Below, one piece after another: positions 54,907 to 64,000 of a stretch of 64,000 nucleotides of DNA. How positions within the stretch are numbered: position 1 is the first letter of the stretch; the number at the start of each line of letters is the position of its first letter. The stretch is taken from positions 372,001 through 436,000 of the forward strand of contig NZ_JACFPL010000002.1 in the NCBI RefSeq assembly GCF_016102005.1, given 5' to 3'. Source of the stretch: Bifidobacterium choladohabitans. Its GTDB lineage: Bacteria; Actinomycetota; Actinomycetes; Actinomycetales; Bifidobacteriaceae. A program made the position numbers and the translations under genes. The notes beneath the pieces were generated by a model. It was not told where the DNA came from. It searched no databases and saw nothing but the letters and a program-made list of their open reading frames with translations.

Positions 54907-56952
54907 TCAGTCCTGACTGCAGGAGGTGTTCGCTCGGAAGTCGTCCGCCGAGTTGATCTGGGCGCGGACCTTGATGGCCTCGTTGATCCAGGCGCGGGCC
55001 TGCTCCACGGGCACCCCGTTGAGCTGGCTGCCGTCGCGGAAGCGGAAGGAGACCGCGTTCTTGGAGACGTCCTCCTCGCCGGCGATCAGGATGAAGGGGG
55101 CCTTGGACTTGGCCGCGTTGCGGATCTTCTTGCCGAAGCGGTCGTCGGAGCGGTCGATCTCGCAGCGGACCATGTCATCGCGCAGCTGGTCCAGCAGGTG
55201 CTCCAGGTGGGGGGCGAACTCGTCGGCAACGGGCACGGCCTGCACCTGGACCGGGGCCAGCCAGGCCGGGAAGGCGCCGGCGTAGTGCTCCAGCAGGATG
55301 GCGAAGAAGCGCTCGATGGAGCCGAAGAGGGCCCGGTGGATCATGACCGGCCGCTGGTGGGAGCCGTCGGCGGCGATGTACTCCAGCTGGAAGCGCTCGG
55401 GCAGGTTGAAGTCCAGCTGAATGGTGGAGACCTGCCAGGTGCGCCCGATGGCGTCCCGGGCCTGCACGGAGATCTTGGGCCCGTAGAAGGCGGCGCCCTC
55501 GGGGTCGTCGACCAGCTCCAGCCCGGAGTCCTTGGCCACCTCGGCCAGGGTGTCGGTGGCCTCCTCCCAGACCTCGTCGGAGCCGACGAACTTGTTAGGA
55601 TCCTTGGTGGACAGCTCCAGGTAGAAGTCGTTGAGGCCGAAGTCCTTCAACACCTTGAGCACGAACTGGAGCAGGTTGGTCAGCTCCCCCTTCATCTGGT
55701 CCCGGGTGCAGTAGATGTGGGAGTCGTCCTGGGTCAGGCCGCGCACGCGGGTCAGGCCGTGGACCTCGCCGGACTTCTCGTAGCGGTAGACGGTGCCGAA
55801 CTCGAACAGCCGCAGGGGCAGCTCCTTGTAGGAGCGCTGGCGGGACTTGAAGATCAGGTTGTGCATGGGGCAGTTCATGGGCTTCAGGTAGTAGTCGAAG
55901 CCCTGGCGGGTGACCTTGCCGTTGGCGTCCTTCTCCTCGTCCAGGTGCATGGGCGGGTACATGCCGTCCTTGTACCACTGCAGATGGCCCGAGATCTCGT
56001 AGAGGTGGCCCTTGGTGATGTGCGGGGTCTGCACGAAGGAGTAGCCGTTGCGCCGGTGCATTTCACGGGAGTAGTCCTCCATGGCGTTGATGACGGCCGC
56101 GCCCTTGGGGTGGAAGACGGGCAGGCCGGGCCCGATCTCGTCCGGGAAGGAGAAGAGGTCCATCTCGGCGCCCAGCTTGCGGTGGTCGCGGCGGGCGGCC
56201 TCCTCCAGACGGGCGGTGTAGGCCTTCATGTCGTCCTTGTTGGCCCAGGCGGTGCCGTAGATGCGCTGGAGCATGGGGTTCTTCTCGTCCCCGCGCCAGT
56301 AGGCGGCGGCCGTGCGCATGAGCTTGAAGCTGCGGATGTAGCGGGTGTTGGGCAGGTGGGGGCCCCGGCAGAGGTCCTTCCAGACCGTGTTGCCCTCGCG
56401 ATCCAGGTTGTCATACATGGTCAGCTCGCCGCCGGTGGCCACCTCGGTGGCCTCCTCGCTGTTGATCTCGGCCTCCTTGGCCCCGATCAGCTCCAGCTTG
56501 TAAGGCTGGTCGGCCTCCTCCTTGCGGGCCTCCTCCTCGGTGACCACGCGCCGGCGGAAGCTCTGGGAGGACTTGATGATCCGCTTCATCCGCTGTTCGA
56601 TCTGCTTGAGGTCGTCGGGGGTGAAGGGCTTGTCCACGTCGAAGTCGTAGTAGAAGCCGTCTTTGATGACCGGGCCGATGCCCAGCTTGGCGTCCGGGCG
56701 GATCTCCTGGACGGCCTGGGCCATGACGTGGGTGGCCGAGTGTCGCATGATGGCCAGCCCCTGGTCGCTCTCCAGGGTGATGGGCTCGACCTTGTCGCCC
56801 TCGTGCAAGGGTGTGTAGAGGTCGCGTGGCTGCCCGTTGAGGTTGACGGCGATGATGTCCTTGTCGTCAGCAAAAAGCTGGACGCCAGTCTGATCCGCCG
56901 CCACCTCCTTCCGTTCGCCCTTGACGATGATGGAGATGCTCGACTGTGTCAT
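54907..56952 (-). CDS. thrS: Threonyl-tRNA synthetase
   Basis: The 681-residue class II synthetase has a TGS domain, an HxxxH editing domain ([12 protein letters not shown]) and the catalytic core with motif 2 [16 protein letters not shown] and motif 3 around [13 protein letters not shown], plus zinc-ligand cysteine in [13 protein letters not shown] 56952 has AAGGA eight bases upstream; an in-frame extension to 57255 covers the next gene and is rejected. It leads to pgsA three bases later. Confidence 0.96.
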   Translation of the reverse strand: MTQSSISIIVKGERKEVAADQTGVQLFADDKDIIAVNLNGQPRDLYTPLHEGDKVEPITLESDQGLAIMRHSATHVMAQAVQEIRPDAKLGIGPVIKDGFYYDFDVDKPFTPDDLKQIEQRMKRIIKSSQSFRRRVVTEEEARKEEADQPYKLELIGAKEAEINSEEATEVATGGELTMYDNLDREGNTVWKDLCRGPHLPNTRYIRSFKLMRTAAAYWRGDEKNPMLQRIYGTAWANKDDMKAYTARLEEAARRDHRKLGAEMDLFSFPDEIGPGLPVFHPKGAAVINAMEDYSREMHRRNGYSFVQTPHITKGHLYEISGHLQWYKDGMYPPMHLDEEKDANGKVTRQGFDYYLKPMNCPMHNLIFKSRQRSYKELPLRLFEFGTVYRYEKSGEVHGLTRVRGLTQDDSHIYCTRDQMKGELTNLLQFVLKVLKDFGLNDFYLELSTKDPNKFVGSDEVWEEATDTLAEVAKDSGLELVDDPEGAAFYGPKISVQARDAIGRTWQVSTIQLDFNLPERFQLEYIAADGSHQRPVMIHRALFGSIERFFAILLEHYAGAFPAWLAPVQVQAVPVADEFAPHLEHLLDQLRDDMVRCEIDRSDDRFGKKIRNAAKSKAPFILIAGEEDVSKNAVSFRFRDGSQLNGVPVEQARAWINEAIKVRAQINSADDFRANTSCSQD

Positions 56953-57028
56953 GAATGCCGTCCTTGCTATCGGAGCCCGCGTTACAGGGTGCAGGCTGGA
57001 CATGGTTATCGAGCCACAGCCTAGGTCG

Positions 57029-57859
57029 TCACTCAGACAAGGAGGGGCCTTTGTTGCCCATGGAGCGCAGGTAATCCTCGGCTTCCCGGACCAGCTCTTC
57101 GGCGGCCGGCTCGTCCACCTGGGCCTGGTCGACATCCATCTCCAGACGGTGGACGTAGTTGGCCAGGTCGTCGTTGCAGCGCAGGAGCATGCCGGCCTGG
57201 GCCTTCCACTCGGCGGCCTTGCGTGGCAGCTCCCCCTCGTCAAGGTGGACGCCAAGCATGGCCGAGAGCCTTTGCAGCAGCTGCAGGGTGCCCTGGGCGC
57301 ACTCGTCGCTGCCCAGGTACTGGGGCACGGAGACCCAGATGGACTCGGTGCTGTAGCCGTCCTGGGTGGCCAGGGCGTCCAGAACGGTGGGGATGCCTAT
57401 GGGGCCGGAGTGGCCGTCGGTGTCGGTCTTGGGCTGGTCGCCGGCCAGGTCGTCGATGGGCAGGGGCCTGGTGTGGGGGCAGTCGGCGAACATGGCGCCC
57501 AGGGTGATGATGGCCTCGGCCTCGTCGTCTTCGGCCCAGTGGATGCTGCGCCGGCAGAAGTCGCTCCAGTGGTAGTTGGGCTCCGGGCCCATCTCCAGCA
57601 GGAGGGTGTGGGTGTCATCAATCCGCACCCGGTAGATCTTGGCGGAGGGCCAGATGATCCGCCGCCGACCCTGCACGTGGCAGAGCATGGGCCGTGACAT
57701 CTGGTAGTCATAGAACCCGTCGCCCGGAATGCTGCCGATCTCGTGGGACTCGTAGACGTTCAACAGGTGGCGGATGACGTTGGTCGAGGCTGAGCACGCA
57801 TCGTTCCAGCCATCGAAGGCGGCCACCATGGTGCAGTGCTGCCTGGCTTCTTCACTCAT
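57029..57859 (-). CDS. PAC2-family protein
   Basis: The 276-residue product belongs to the PAC2 (proteasome assembly chaperone 2-like) family: [16 protein letters not shown] near the start, YDYQMSRPM, and [12 protein letters not shown]. In actinobacteria it is conserved near thrS, but its partner is unknown. ATG 57859 with AGAGG upstream is preferred to 57907. No proteasome genes are in the window. Confidence 0.85.
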   Translation of the reverse strand: MSEEARQHCTMVAAFDGWNDACSASTNVIRHLLNVYESHEIGSIPGDGFYDYQMSRPMLCHVQGRRRIIWPSAKIYRVRIDDTHTLLLEMGPEPNYHWSDFCRRSIHWAEDDEAEAIITLGAMFADCPHTRPLPIDDLAGDQPKTDTDGHSGPIGIPTVLDALATQDGYSTESIWVSVPQYLGSDECAQGTLQLLQRLSAMLGVHLDEGELPRKAAEWKAQAGMLLRCNDDLANYVHRLEMDVDQAQVDEPAAEELVREAEDYLRSMGNKGPSLSE

Positions 57860-57946
57860 ACCTCTCACCCTACCGGTAGGAAGCCTTGTATTGCGCGGCT
57901 TTGCCATCAGCGGAGGGTGGCTCTATGACGCGGCGACACGCGCTTT

Positions 57947-57975
57947 TTGCCAAGTGCGGAGGTCTACGCTACAGT
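57947..57975 (+). promoter_or_regulatory. Promoter of the tRNA-Gly cluster
   Basis: TTGCCA (57947-57952) and TACAGT (57970-57975) are 17 bases apart, with the first tRNA 46 bases downstream. Confidence 0.55.
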
Positions 57976-58021
57976 AGTGCAACGTGCTTCGGCAGTCACC
58001 ACCACGGTGAAGGTTGAAAGT

Positions 58022-58094
58022 GCGGGCATAGCTTAGTTGGTAAAGCGCGACCTTGCCAAGGTCGAGACCGCGGGTCCGAGTCCCGTTGCCCGCT
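58022..58094 (+). tRNA. tRNA-Gly (anticodon GCC)
   Basis: A full cloverleaf with acceptor GCGGGCA/TGCCCGC, anticodon stem CGACC/GGTCG and loop TTGCCAA. First of four tRNAs in a row; no CCA encoded. Confidence 0.95.
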
Positions 58095-58121
58095 CGAGGT
58101 TTCGAGCAGTTTAACCAATAC

Positions 58122-58192
58122 GGTGGGTTAGCCAAGCGGTTAGGCAGCGGCCTGCAAAGCCGTATAGACGAGTTCGACTCTCGTACCCACCT
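58122..58192 (+). tRNA. tRNA-Cys (anticodon GCA)
   Basis: Acceptor GGTGGGT/ACCCACC, anticodon loop CTGCAAA, T-arm CGAG-TTCGACT-CTCG. It lies 27 bases after tRNA-Gly. Confidence 0.95.
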
Positions 58193-58215
58193 CTCTCTCG
58201 AAACGAGAATGACCC

Positions 58216-58287
58216 GGGCGGTTGGCGCAGAGGTAGCGCACTTCCCTGACACGGAAGGGGTCACTGGTTCGAATCCAGTATCGCCCA
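58216..58287 (+). tRNA. tRNA-Val (anticodon GAC)
   Basis: Acceptor GGGCGGT/ATCGCCC with one G-T pair, anticodon stem CTTCC/GGAAG and loop CTGACAC. Confidence 0.95.
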
Positions 58288-58318
58288 CGAGGATCACTTC
58301 GGTGGTCTTTCCCAATCC

Positions 58319-58391
58319 GGGCGATTGGCGCAGCGGCTAGCGCACTTCGTTCACACCGAAGGGGTCGCAGGTTCGATTCCTGCATCGCCCA
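58319..58391 (+). tRNA. tRNA-Val (anticodon CAC)
   Basis: Acceptor GGGCGAT/ATCGCCC, anticodon stem CTTCG/CGAAG and loop TTCACAC. The second valine tRNA of the cluster differs from the first in the anticodon. Confidence 0.95.
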
Positions 58392-58672
58392 CCTGGATTT
58401 TCCCCTCTCCCCTATTCTCCATCCACTAACAGTTCTCAGTCAGCAATCGGCAGTTTATAAACCTTCTGAATTGTCAGTGATCGAATCCCCAATGATTCCT
58501 GGCTAATGATTCCTGGCTAATGATTCCTTCATCGGAAATTCAGGTAATAAATTATTGTTAGCAGACCAGCCGAGATTTATTTTTCGGGCTTGCTTTAGGC
58601 AGCCGACTCCGCTGAATTATGCACAAACCGCCCCTGCAATGCCGGTTGTCATGGCGGATGGCGAACGGAGTG
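58392..58672. other. Gap after tRNA cluster with short tandem repeat
   Basis: No gene is supported. A 14-base unit, AATGATTCCTGGCT, is repeated two and two-thirds times at 58491-58528. Confidence 0.5.
58491..58528. repeat. 14-bp tandem repeat, 2.7 copies
   Basis: AATGATTCCTGGCT occurs at 58491 and 58505 and again partly at 58519 (first ten bases), with no mismatches. Confidence 0.85.
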
Positions 58673-58700
58673 TTGAGCATGTCCGGGACCTTGTGATAAT
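58673..58700 (+). promoter_or_regulatory. Promoter of a candidate small RNA
   Basis: TTGAGC (58673-58678) and GATAAT (58695-58700), 16 bases apart, with a TGT extension just before the -10. Nothing on this strand codes downstream except a seven-residue reading frame and a terminator. Confidence 0.5.
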
Positions 58701-58706
58701 TTGCTC

Positions 58707-59000
58707 TTAGCAACAGGTCGGGGGACCTGCCAGAAACGGGAGTACCTGATGCATCCTTGAAGAGGTGATAGTATGAAGAAAGGCCTAGGCCAATGAGGGC
58801 ACGTTACTAGCCTGGCTGATTCTGCAATGCATCACAGCTTGAGGAAACTGTGGGCTCCCTGTTTTACCTATGTCATACTTGCGTGGTCTGTCTGTGTGGC
58901 CACGTCCCGGTTGTCGCCAGTGGCGGCGGCCGTGCTGTAAAGCTCCTCCGGCGGCACAGAAATATACCCCCCTCTCCTGCCGCCGGAGGTTTTACTTTTT
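58707..59000 (+). ncRNA. Candidate small RNA ending in a C6-loop terminator
   Basis: A promoter-like pair at 58673-58700 and a strong terminator at 58945-59000 define a transcript of about 290 bases on the plus strand, where no gene is otherwise present. It contains a seven-residue frame with a ribosome-binding site (58773-58796, MKKGLGQ) and a CAGGTC/GACCTG hairpin. A shorter form starting near 58885 is also possible. The terminator loop has six C in a row, as in the actinobacterial 6C RNA, but only one such loop is seen, so I do not call it 6C. Confidence 0.4.
58945..59000 (+). terminator. Rho-independent terminator with CCCCCC loop
   Basis: CCTCCGGCGGCA (58945-58956) and TGCCGCCGGAGG (58978-58989) form a perfect 12-bp stem, followed by TTTTACTTTTT. 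The loop holds ACCCCCCT. Confidence 0.85.
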
Positions 59001-59005
59001 AGGCC

Positions 59006-59659
59006 CTATTTGAGGGCCTGCAGGTACCGGTAGAGGGTGGGGATCGAAATCTTGAGCTCGGGGGCGACGATGCCTACCGCGCCCTTGATGAGGAAGATGC
59101 CCCGGTCCTTGATGTTGCGGATGATGTCCAGCCTGTCCTGCTTGGTCAGCTTGTCCATGGGGATGTTGAACTGGCGGACCTCATCCCTGGTGATCCTGCG
59201 GATGTTCTCGGCAGGCTCCTCGCTCACGTGGCGGCGGGAGGTCTCGGTTGAGATCTGCACATCGTTGGAATCGATCGAGGACAGGGTCTGCAGCACATGC
59301 GCCGCCTGCTGCAGCTCGGTGATGTTGATGCTGATGCAGAGCAGGCCAATGACGGTCTGCTCCCGGTTGCGGATCAGGTAGGAGGAGACGCGGAACTCAT
59401 GCTTGTTCAGGCGGCGCCCACGGTAATCGGAGACGAAGTCGGCCCCGTCCTGGTCGGCCCGTATGGCCAGCTGGAGCGTCTGGTCCGTAATCCCGTCGCC
59501 CAGTGAGCGTCCGGAGAGCTGGCCGTTGCGGATGAAGACGATGGAATTCTCCGGGCGGGTGATGTCATGCACCACAATCTCGGCCATGGGACCGAAGGAA
59601 TCGGCTATGAATTCTGCCAGGGGAAATACCTCTTCAAGGTTGTCTACTGTGAAATGCAT
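59006..59659 (-). CDS. YheO-like PAS/HTH transcription regulator
   Basis: The 217-residue product has an N-terminal PAS-like domain (FGPMAEIVVHDITRPENSIVFIRNGQLSGRS is its core, with the later YLIRNREQTVIGLLCISIN) and a C-terminal helix-turn-helix (LTKQDRLDIIRNIKDRGIFLIKGAVGIVA). It belongs to the YheO family, whose members control metabolism and stress genes. The target is unknown. It faces the candidate small RNA tail to tail. Confidence 0.85.
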   Translation of the reverse strand: MHFTVDNLEEVFPLAEFIADSFGPMAEIVVHDITRPENSIVFIRNGQLSGRSLGDGITDQTLQLAIRADQDGADFVSDYRGRRLNKHEFRVSSYLIRNREQTVIGLLCISINITELQQAAHVLQTLSSIDSNDVQISTETSRRHVSEEPAENIRRITRDEVRQFNIPMDKLTKQDRLDIIRNIKDRGIFLIKGAVGIVAPELKISIPTLYRYLQALK

Positions 59660-60376
59660 GGCTGATCCTCAACATCCTAACAGGGCGGCTTGTAGCCACC
59701 GGTTGGTGCTGCGGGAAGCGAAAGGCATTGGATGGCGTGATATGGTCCATCACCTCCATACCAGCCAATCGGCCTCCTCTACTCCCGTATATTAGACCTT
59801 CTTTTGCGCACTTCTGTCCGTTGCATACGGCCTATCGAGGCCGCAGGAGAGCCGAAGTACCGAAGGAGTTTTCATGGTAGCGCACGAAAGCGGCTGAATC
59901 TTGCTTTTCGCAAACCCGGCCAGTCGTAACGGACGCAGCGTTGTAGCGAAGCCGCTTCCCACCTATCCTGCAGGACAGGATGAGAGCGGACACCTGGTAA
60001 TCAAGGGGAACCGAGTGATTCAGAAGCTGAGGATAAGTACCTGTAGCGCGCCTAGGACAAAGTGCATGAACAATGTGAGTCTGGTCACGTATTTTGGGAT
60101 CGGCTGGATTTGAAGACGACTTTGCCAAAGAAGTTGAATAGGTTGATACGACACATGTCTGAATGGGTAAACAGCGGCCTGGCCGTTGTTTCCTCCTCTT
60201 CCAGGCGGGGGTGGGGGCGTGCATGCCTGTCCTCGGCTGTTGCCTGCGGAAGTGTGGTGGGGGCGCGGGAGGGAAGTGTCGGCTCTCTTGGGGTTTGAGC
60301 CTAAAGTGGCACGTTCCTCCCTGCTCCCCCTATGTAGGGCCGGGGGCGGGGGGATTGATACGCCGCCCGGCCGCTC
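59660..60376. other. Intergenic region without a supported gene
   Basis: About 700 bases separate the YheO-like and RCC1-protein genes. Both strands have short frames, but none has a domain or a good start. The first 100 bases should hold the promoter of the YheO-like gene. Confidence 0.45.
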
Positions 60377-63300
60377 TTACTCGTGCGAAGCATGTAGCAG
60401 TCGGTGTTGTTCCCTGCGGTGGCGGCGGGATGCCAGGACCCCGCCCATGCCGGTCATGCCCGTAGTGAGGGCGAGCAGGATGCCTTCCCCGCCGGCCTTG
60501 GGGAGTACGCCTGCAGGCAGGTACGTGTATCGAAGGGAGGTGTCGGGCGTTTGGGGTGTGCCGCCCAGCGTGTAGTCCACGCTGACGGTGACCGGGCCCG
60601 GCTGGTGCGCGGGCGTAGTCACGGTGACGCTGCTGCCGTCGCCGCGCGTCAGCCCTGATGCGGCGGTCTGGTCGAACCTGATGCCGGTGATCACCAGCTG
60701 CAGGTTGAACGACACCGGCACAGGAGCCGACTTGCGGCTGGTAGTGCCGTCGCCGAGCTGGCCATAGTTGTTGTATCCCCAGGCGTAGGCGTTGCCGTCG
60801 CTGCCCACGGCCAGCGAATCATGGTATCCGCCGCTGACCTGTGCGGCTTGCAGTCCTTTGCTCTTGTCGGTGGGGCTGCTTGGGTCGCGCACGCGAACAG
60901 GAACAACAGATGAGCTGCCGCTGCTGTTGCCGAGGTTGCCATACAAATTGCATCCCCATGCCCAGGCGTACCCGTCGCCGCCCACGGCCAGGGAATGATC
61001 GCCTCCGGCGCTGACCTGCACGTAGGTGAAGTCCGCTGGCAGATCCGGGTACGTGTTGCGGTCGGGCGTCTTCACCCTGACCGGCGCATTCCGGCTGTTG
61101 CCTGTCCCGTCGCCGAGCTGGCCACCGCCGTTCCATCCCCATGCCCAGGCGTTCCCGTCGCTACCCACGGCCAGGGAATGAGAAGCTCCGGCGCTGACCT
61201 GCAGGTAGGTGAAATCCGCAGGCAGGTCCGGGTACGTCTTCCGGTCGGGCGTCTTCACCCTGACCGGCGCATTCTTGTCGGTGCTCGTTCCGTCGCCGAG
61301 CCGGCCATAGCCGTTGTATCCCCAGGCGTAAACGTTGCCGTCGCTACCCACGGCCAGGGAATGAGAAGCTCCGGCGCTGACCTGCAGGTAGGTGAAATCC
61401 GCAGGCAGGTCCGGGTACGCCTTGCGGTCAGGCGTCTTCACCCTGACCGGCGCATTCTTGTCGGTGCTCGTCCCGTCGCCGAGCCGGCCATAGCCGTTGT
61501 ATCCCCAGGCGTAAACGTTGCCGTCGCTACCTAGAGCCAGGGAATACCAGTTTCCGGCGCTGACCTGCAGGTAGGTGAAATCCGCAGGCAGGTCCGGGTA
61601 CGCCTTGCGGTCAGGCGTCTTCACCCTGACCGGCGTATTCTTGTCGGTGCTCGTCCCGTCGCCGAGCTGGCCATAGTCGTTGTATCCCCAGGCGTAGGCG
61701 TTCCCGTCGCTGCCCAGGGCCAGCGAATGATCGTATCCGGCGCTGACCTGCACGTAGGTGAAATTCGCAGGCGCGCCTGCAGGTTTCCCCACCATGACCG
61801 GCGTGGTCTGTCTGGTGCTTGTAGTTCCGTCGCCGAGCTGGCTGTTGTTGTTGTATCCCCAGGCGTAGGCATTCCCGTCGCTGCCCACAGCCAATGAAAA
61901 ACCACCGTCCTCATTTTCTGATCCGCTGATTTGGCTGAATCTGATGCCCCGGCTGGCGCTGTCGGGCGGGGTGATGGTCGTGGATTCCCTGCCCAGCTGG
62001 CTGCCCTTGTCGGGGCTGATGCTCCACTTGGTGTTCCTGCCTGCGGGCGTCCAGTGGGCGGTCAGGGTCAGGTCCTTGCCGACGGGCCTGCTGAAATCGT
62101 AGGCGACATCCCCGGTGAACCACCCGTCGAACAGGAAGCCATCGCGCGCCGGGTCGGGGGAGGGGCGCTTCACCCTCCTGTACGGGGCGGAGACATGCTG
62201 GTCTGCTGGTGTGGGGCTTCCGCCGCCTGTGTCGAAGCGGGCCGTGAACGCGGATCCTGGCTCCGCAGCCCGTGCCAGCGGCTGGCCGACCGTGTACCTT
62301 AGGCTCCTGGTGAACGGCTTGCCGTCCTGCCTGCCAGTGATGAGGATAGCGGCCTGTCCCGGCTGGCGGGCGGGCATGACCGCCCGCCAGGCATTGTTCT
62401 TCGCAGTGAGGCTGAGCGGCTGGCCGTCCAGGCTGGCTGATTCCAGGATGGACGCCTGCGTGGTGTAGATTCTGGCTGACTTGCCGGGCTGGCCCTGCTT
62501 GTCCAGGCTCCACTGGTGTAGGCCGCCCTGCCTGCTGATGGCGGCGATCCCGCCGCCGATGCTTGCAGCCCGCACGTACTGCTGGCTCCCGTCGTCCGCG
62601 CGCTTGGGGGCTTCGCCGGGCTTCCAGACCCAGACAAGACCATTGGAATCAACCAACGCTGCTTGTGTAGCGTCACTGCTTATTGCTGCGACGGCAGAAT
62701 GGTCGGGCATAATCAGCAATTCTGGCTGGGTTTGTCCGTTGTTCAGATAACTGGTCTGGCCGGTTGAGTCCAGAAGCACAAAGCCATGATCCGTGGCTGA
62801 TATCTGAACAATTCGGTGAGCAATCTTGACGTGTTGGATCTGAGCGGTATCAACGGCATCCGGCTTCCAAGCCCAGATTTTGCCCTTGCTGTCCATGGCG
62901 AGCAGGCGATCAGCATTGCCAGCCACCTTGATTGCTGAAGCCTGCTTGGGCAGGCTTATGGCCTTTCCTGTCATCTCCCCCTTGATGCTCCATGTGCGTA
63001 TACGACCATCCTGATTCACTGCTACGAGGTGGTCGGCAGCCATGTCAATGCTGGTGTACGTCGTGGAATCTGCGTCAAGCAAGGCAGGCGTATCCCCACC
63101 TTTGCTCCAGGTGTAGATGCGGTGGTCCCTGCTCAAGGCTGCAAAGCCGTTATGGCCAACTATTCCAGTCACGAATCGCACGTCACCGGGTTCGCCCTGC
63201 GGCGATGGCACCTGAACAGGCATTTCAGCGTTTGATGTCCAGATGTACAGGCGGCCATCGCCGGTCACGCCGATCAGCTTGTCGTCATGGGCTTCCAATG

Positions 63301-63938
63301 CGCTGAACGATGGTGAGTCTGCACTCGGGGGTGTGATGGTGATGCTGGTGCCGCCGGAAGTCGGACCATGGTCGGGGCTGAGCGCCCAATCAGTCACCGG
63401 GGTCCACTTGGCCTTCAAGGTGATGTCCTTGGTGATCGGGGTGCGGAAATCCATCATCGCGTCATGCTCGGACCAGCCGTCGAAACGGTAGCCGTCGCGC
63501 TTCGGATTATCGGCAGGAGGCGAAGCCAAAGCGCCATCCGGCACAGTTACACCTTCCGCTTTGCTTCCATCGGCAGGGTCGAACACCACAGTATGAGAAT
63601 CAGCAGCAGACTGGGTCCCAGTAGGTGAATAAGAGCTGGATGGCGAGATTCCAAGGGATTGGGAAGATCCTGTCGGGGTTTGAACAGGAGAAGAAGCAGA
63701 CGACGCCTTCAGCGGCGAGGGGGAAGGCAGACTGGTCGGTTGTAGATCGCTCAGGGAACCGTTATCTACCTGAGCGGTATAACGACCCCCCCCCCCCGTT
63801 GACATCTGAGCTGGAGGCGAAGACGGTGCCGGTGGCCATGCCGGTCAGCAGCAGGGGTATCAGCACCATTGCTGACATGAGCGACCGCAGGCCAAACCTA
63901 TGCGTACGAGAATCGGCAGACGTCGACGACGAAACCAC
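60377..63938 (-). CDS. Phase-variable RCC1-repeat surface protein with LPKAG sorting signal (OFF frame here)
   Basis: The gene starts at GTG 63938, with GGGGAGG six bases upstream, and encodes a signal peptide (basic N-terminus, then LMSAMVLIPLLLTGMATGT). After codon 46 comes a run of 12 G (63786-63797). As sequenced, this frame ends at 63762; the frame that continues to 60377 needs 11 or 14 G. The mature part has a Ser/Pro-rich leader, an InlB-B-like repeat (residues 72-137 counted from 63805), RCC1-like segments, a second InlB-B repeat (about 515-587), seven RCC1 repeats (about 627-1030, likely a seven-bladed propeller), an Ig-like domain and a sortase motif LPKAG with membrane helix and RRHRRE tail. 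It should be a cell-wall-anchored adhesin. Confidence 0.82.
60990..61770 (-). repeat. 183-bp near-identical RCC1 repeats
   Basis: Within the RCC1 region the DNA repeats with a period of 183 bases (61 codons): the block CGCTACC falls at 61159, 61342 and 61525. Neighbouring copies are nearly identical. Confidence 0.85.
63786..63797 (-). repeat. 12-G run in the coding sequence of the RCC1 surface protein
   Basis: Read on the coding strand it is AAC, then 12 G, then TCGTTATACC. It joins the signal peptide to the mature protein, and only 11 or 14 G (n = 2 mod 3) give one open frame. Confidence 0.92.
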
Positions 63939-64000
63939 AACAAACCTCCCCAAAGGATTCAAACGCTTGGCTGACCCAGTCCCCCGCAACCATGGGCAGC

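Noticed and set aside
54892-57024. A 710-codon open frame antisense to thrS
   Set aside because: It is the mirror of a highly conserved, GC-rich gene; the composition is Val/Leu/Gly/Asp-rich with no domain, as expected from codon bias.
58945-59000. 6C RNA
   Set aside because: Only one loop has six C; the family needs two such stem-loops, so it is given only as a candidate small RNA.
59832-60224. A 130-codon minus-strand frame before the RCC1 gene
   Set aside because: No start signal, no domain and a composition unlike a protein; treated as non-coding.

Overview
The window is chromosomal DNA of a high-GC Gram-positive actinobacterium, most likely Bifidobacterium or a close relative in the Bifidobacteriaceae. 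The signs are RbpA, a single-chain PafB-PafC regulator, a cytidylate kinase fused to the GTPase Der, a eukaryotic-type UDP-glucose pyrophosphorylase, the thrS-PI synthase-acyltransferase-PimA-yebC-ruvCAB gene order, and a type I-E-like CRISPR repeat. The species cannot be named from sequence alone.

Layout. 1-7.6 kb is core: a HAD phosphatase (cut by the window edge), rbpA, a HelY-type helicase, a small membrane protein, pafBC and UDP-glucose pyrophosphorylase. 7.7-14.7 kb is an AT-richer accessory stretch after tRNA-Pro. It holds orphan two-helix membrane peptides, a broken polyprenyl-linked glycosylation locus (two glycosyltransferase genes with frame changes and a stop), a three-repeat CRISPR remnant without cas genes, and a serine recombinase beside a 16-bp inverted repeat. 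14.9-35.7 kb is dense in stress and antimicrobial-resistance modules: an alpha/beta hydrolase, a two-component system with a BcrA-type ABC exporter, a divergent MerR-TipAS regulator with a VOC protein, an ECF-sigma/ABC/DUF2511-lipoprotein operon, a ClbS/DfsB-like protein, a MacB-type ABC pair, a zinc alcohol dehydrogenase with a MerR-type promoter, a HhH-GPD glycosylase, a HAD phosphatase, an SdpR-SdpI pair and an AT-rich acetyltransferase. 35.9-58 kb is core again: cmk-der, rluB, an aquaporin-like channel with a long acidic tail, a succinate-semialdehyde dehydrogenase, sucCD-DUF6350-purH, apt, yajC, ruvBAC, yebC, phosphatidylinositol-mannoside genes, thrS and a PAC2 protein. A four-tRNA cluster (Gly, Cys, Val, Val), a candidate small RNA and a YheO-like regulator follow.

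The most striking feature is at the right edge. A large RCC1-repeat surface protein with an LPKAG sortase motif has its signal peptide separated from the mature protein by a run of 12 G. In this sequence the run puts the two parts out of frame; 11 or 14 G would join them. This looks like a phase-variable cell-wall adhesin caught in the OFF state. A second, 15-G run lies between the BcrA-type ABC operon and the MerR-TipAS gene, so slipped-strand switching may affect more than one locus.

Other unexplained structures are four helically phased CCCTGA repeats upstream of the MacB-type operon, an 18-bp perfect palindrome upstream of the BcrA-type operon, and a MerR-type promoter that would give a leaderless TipAS mRNA. 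Many start sites were set by ribosome-binding sequences rather than by the longest reading frame. All family assignments come from reading motifs, without database searches.
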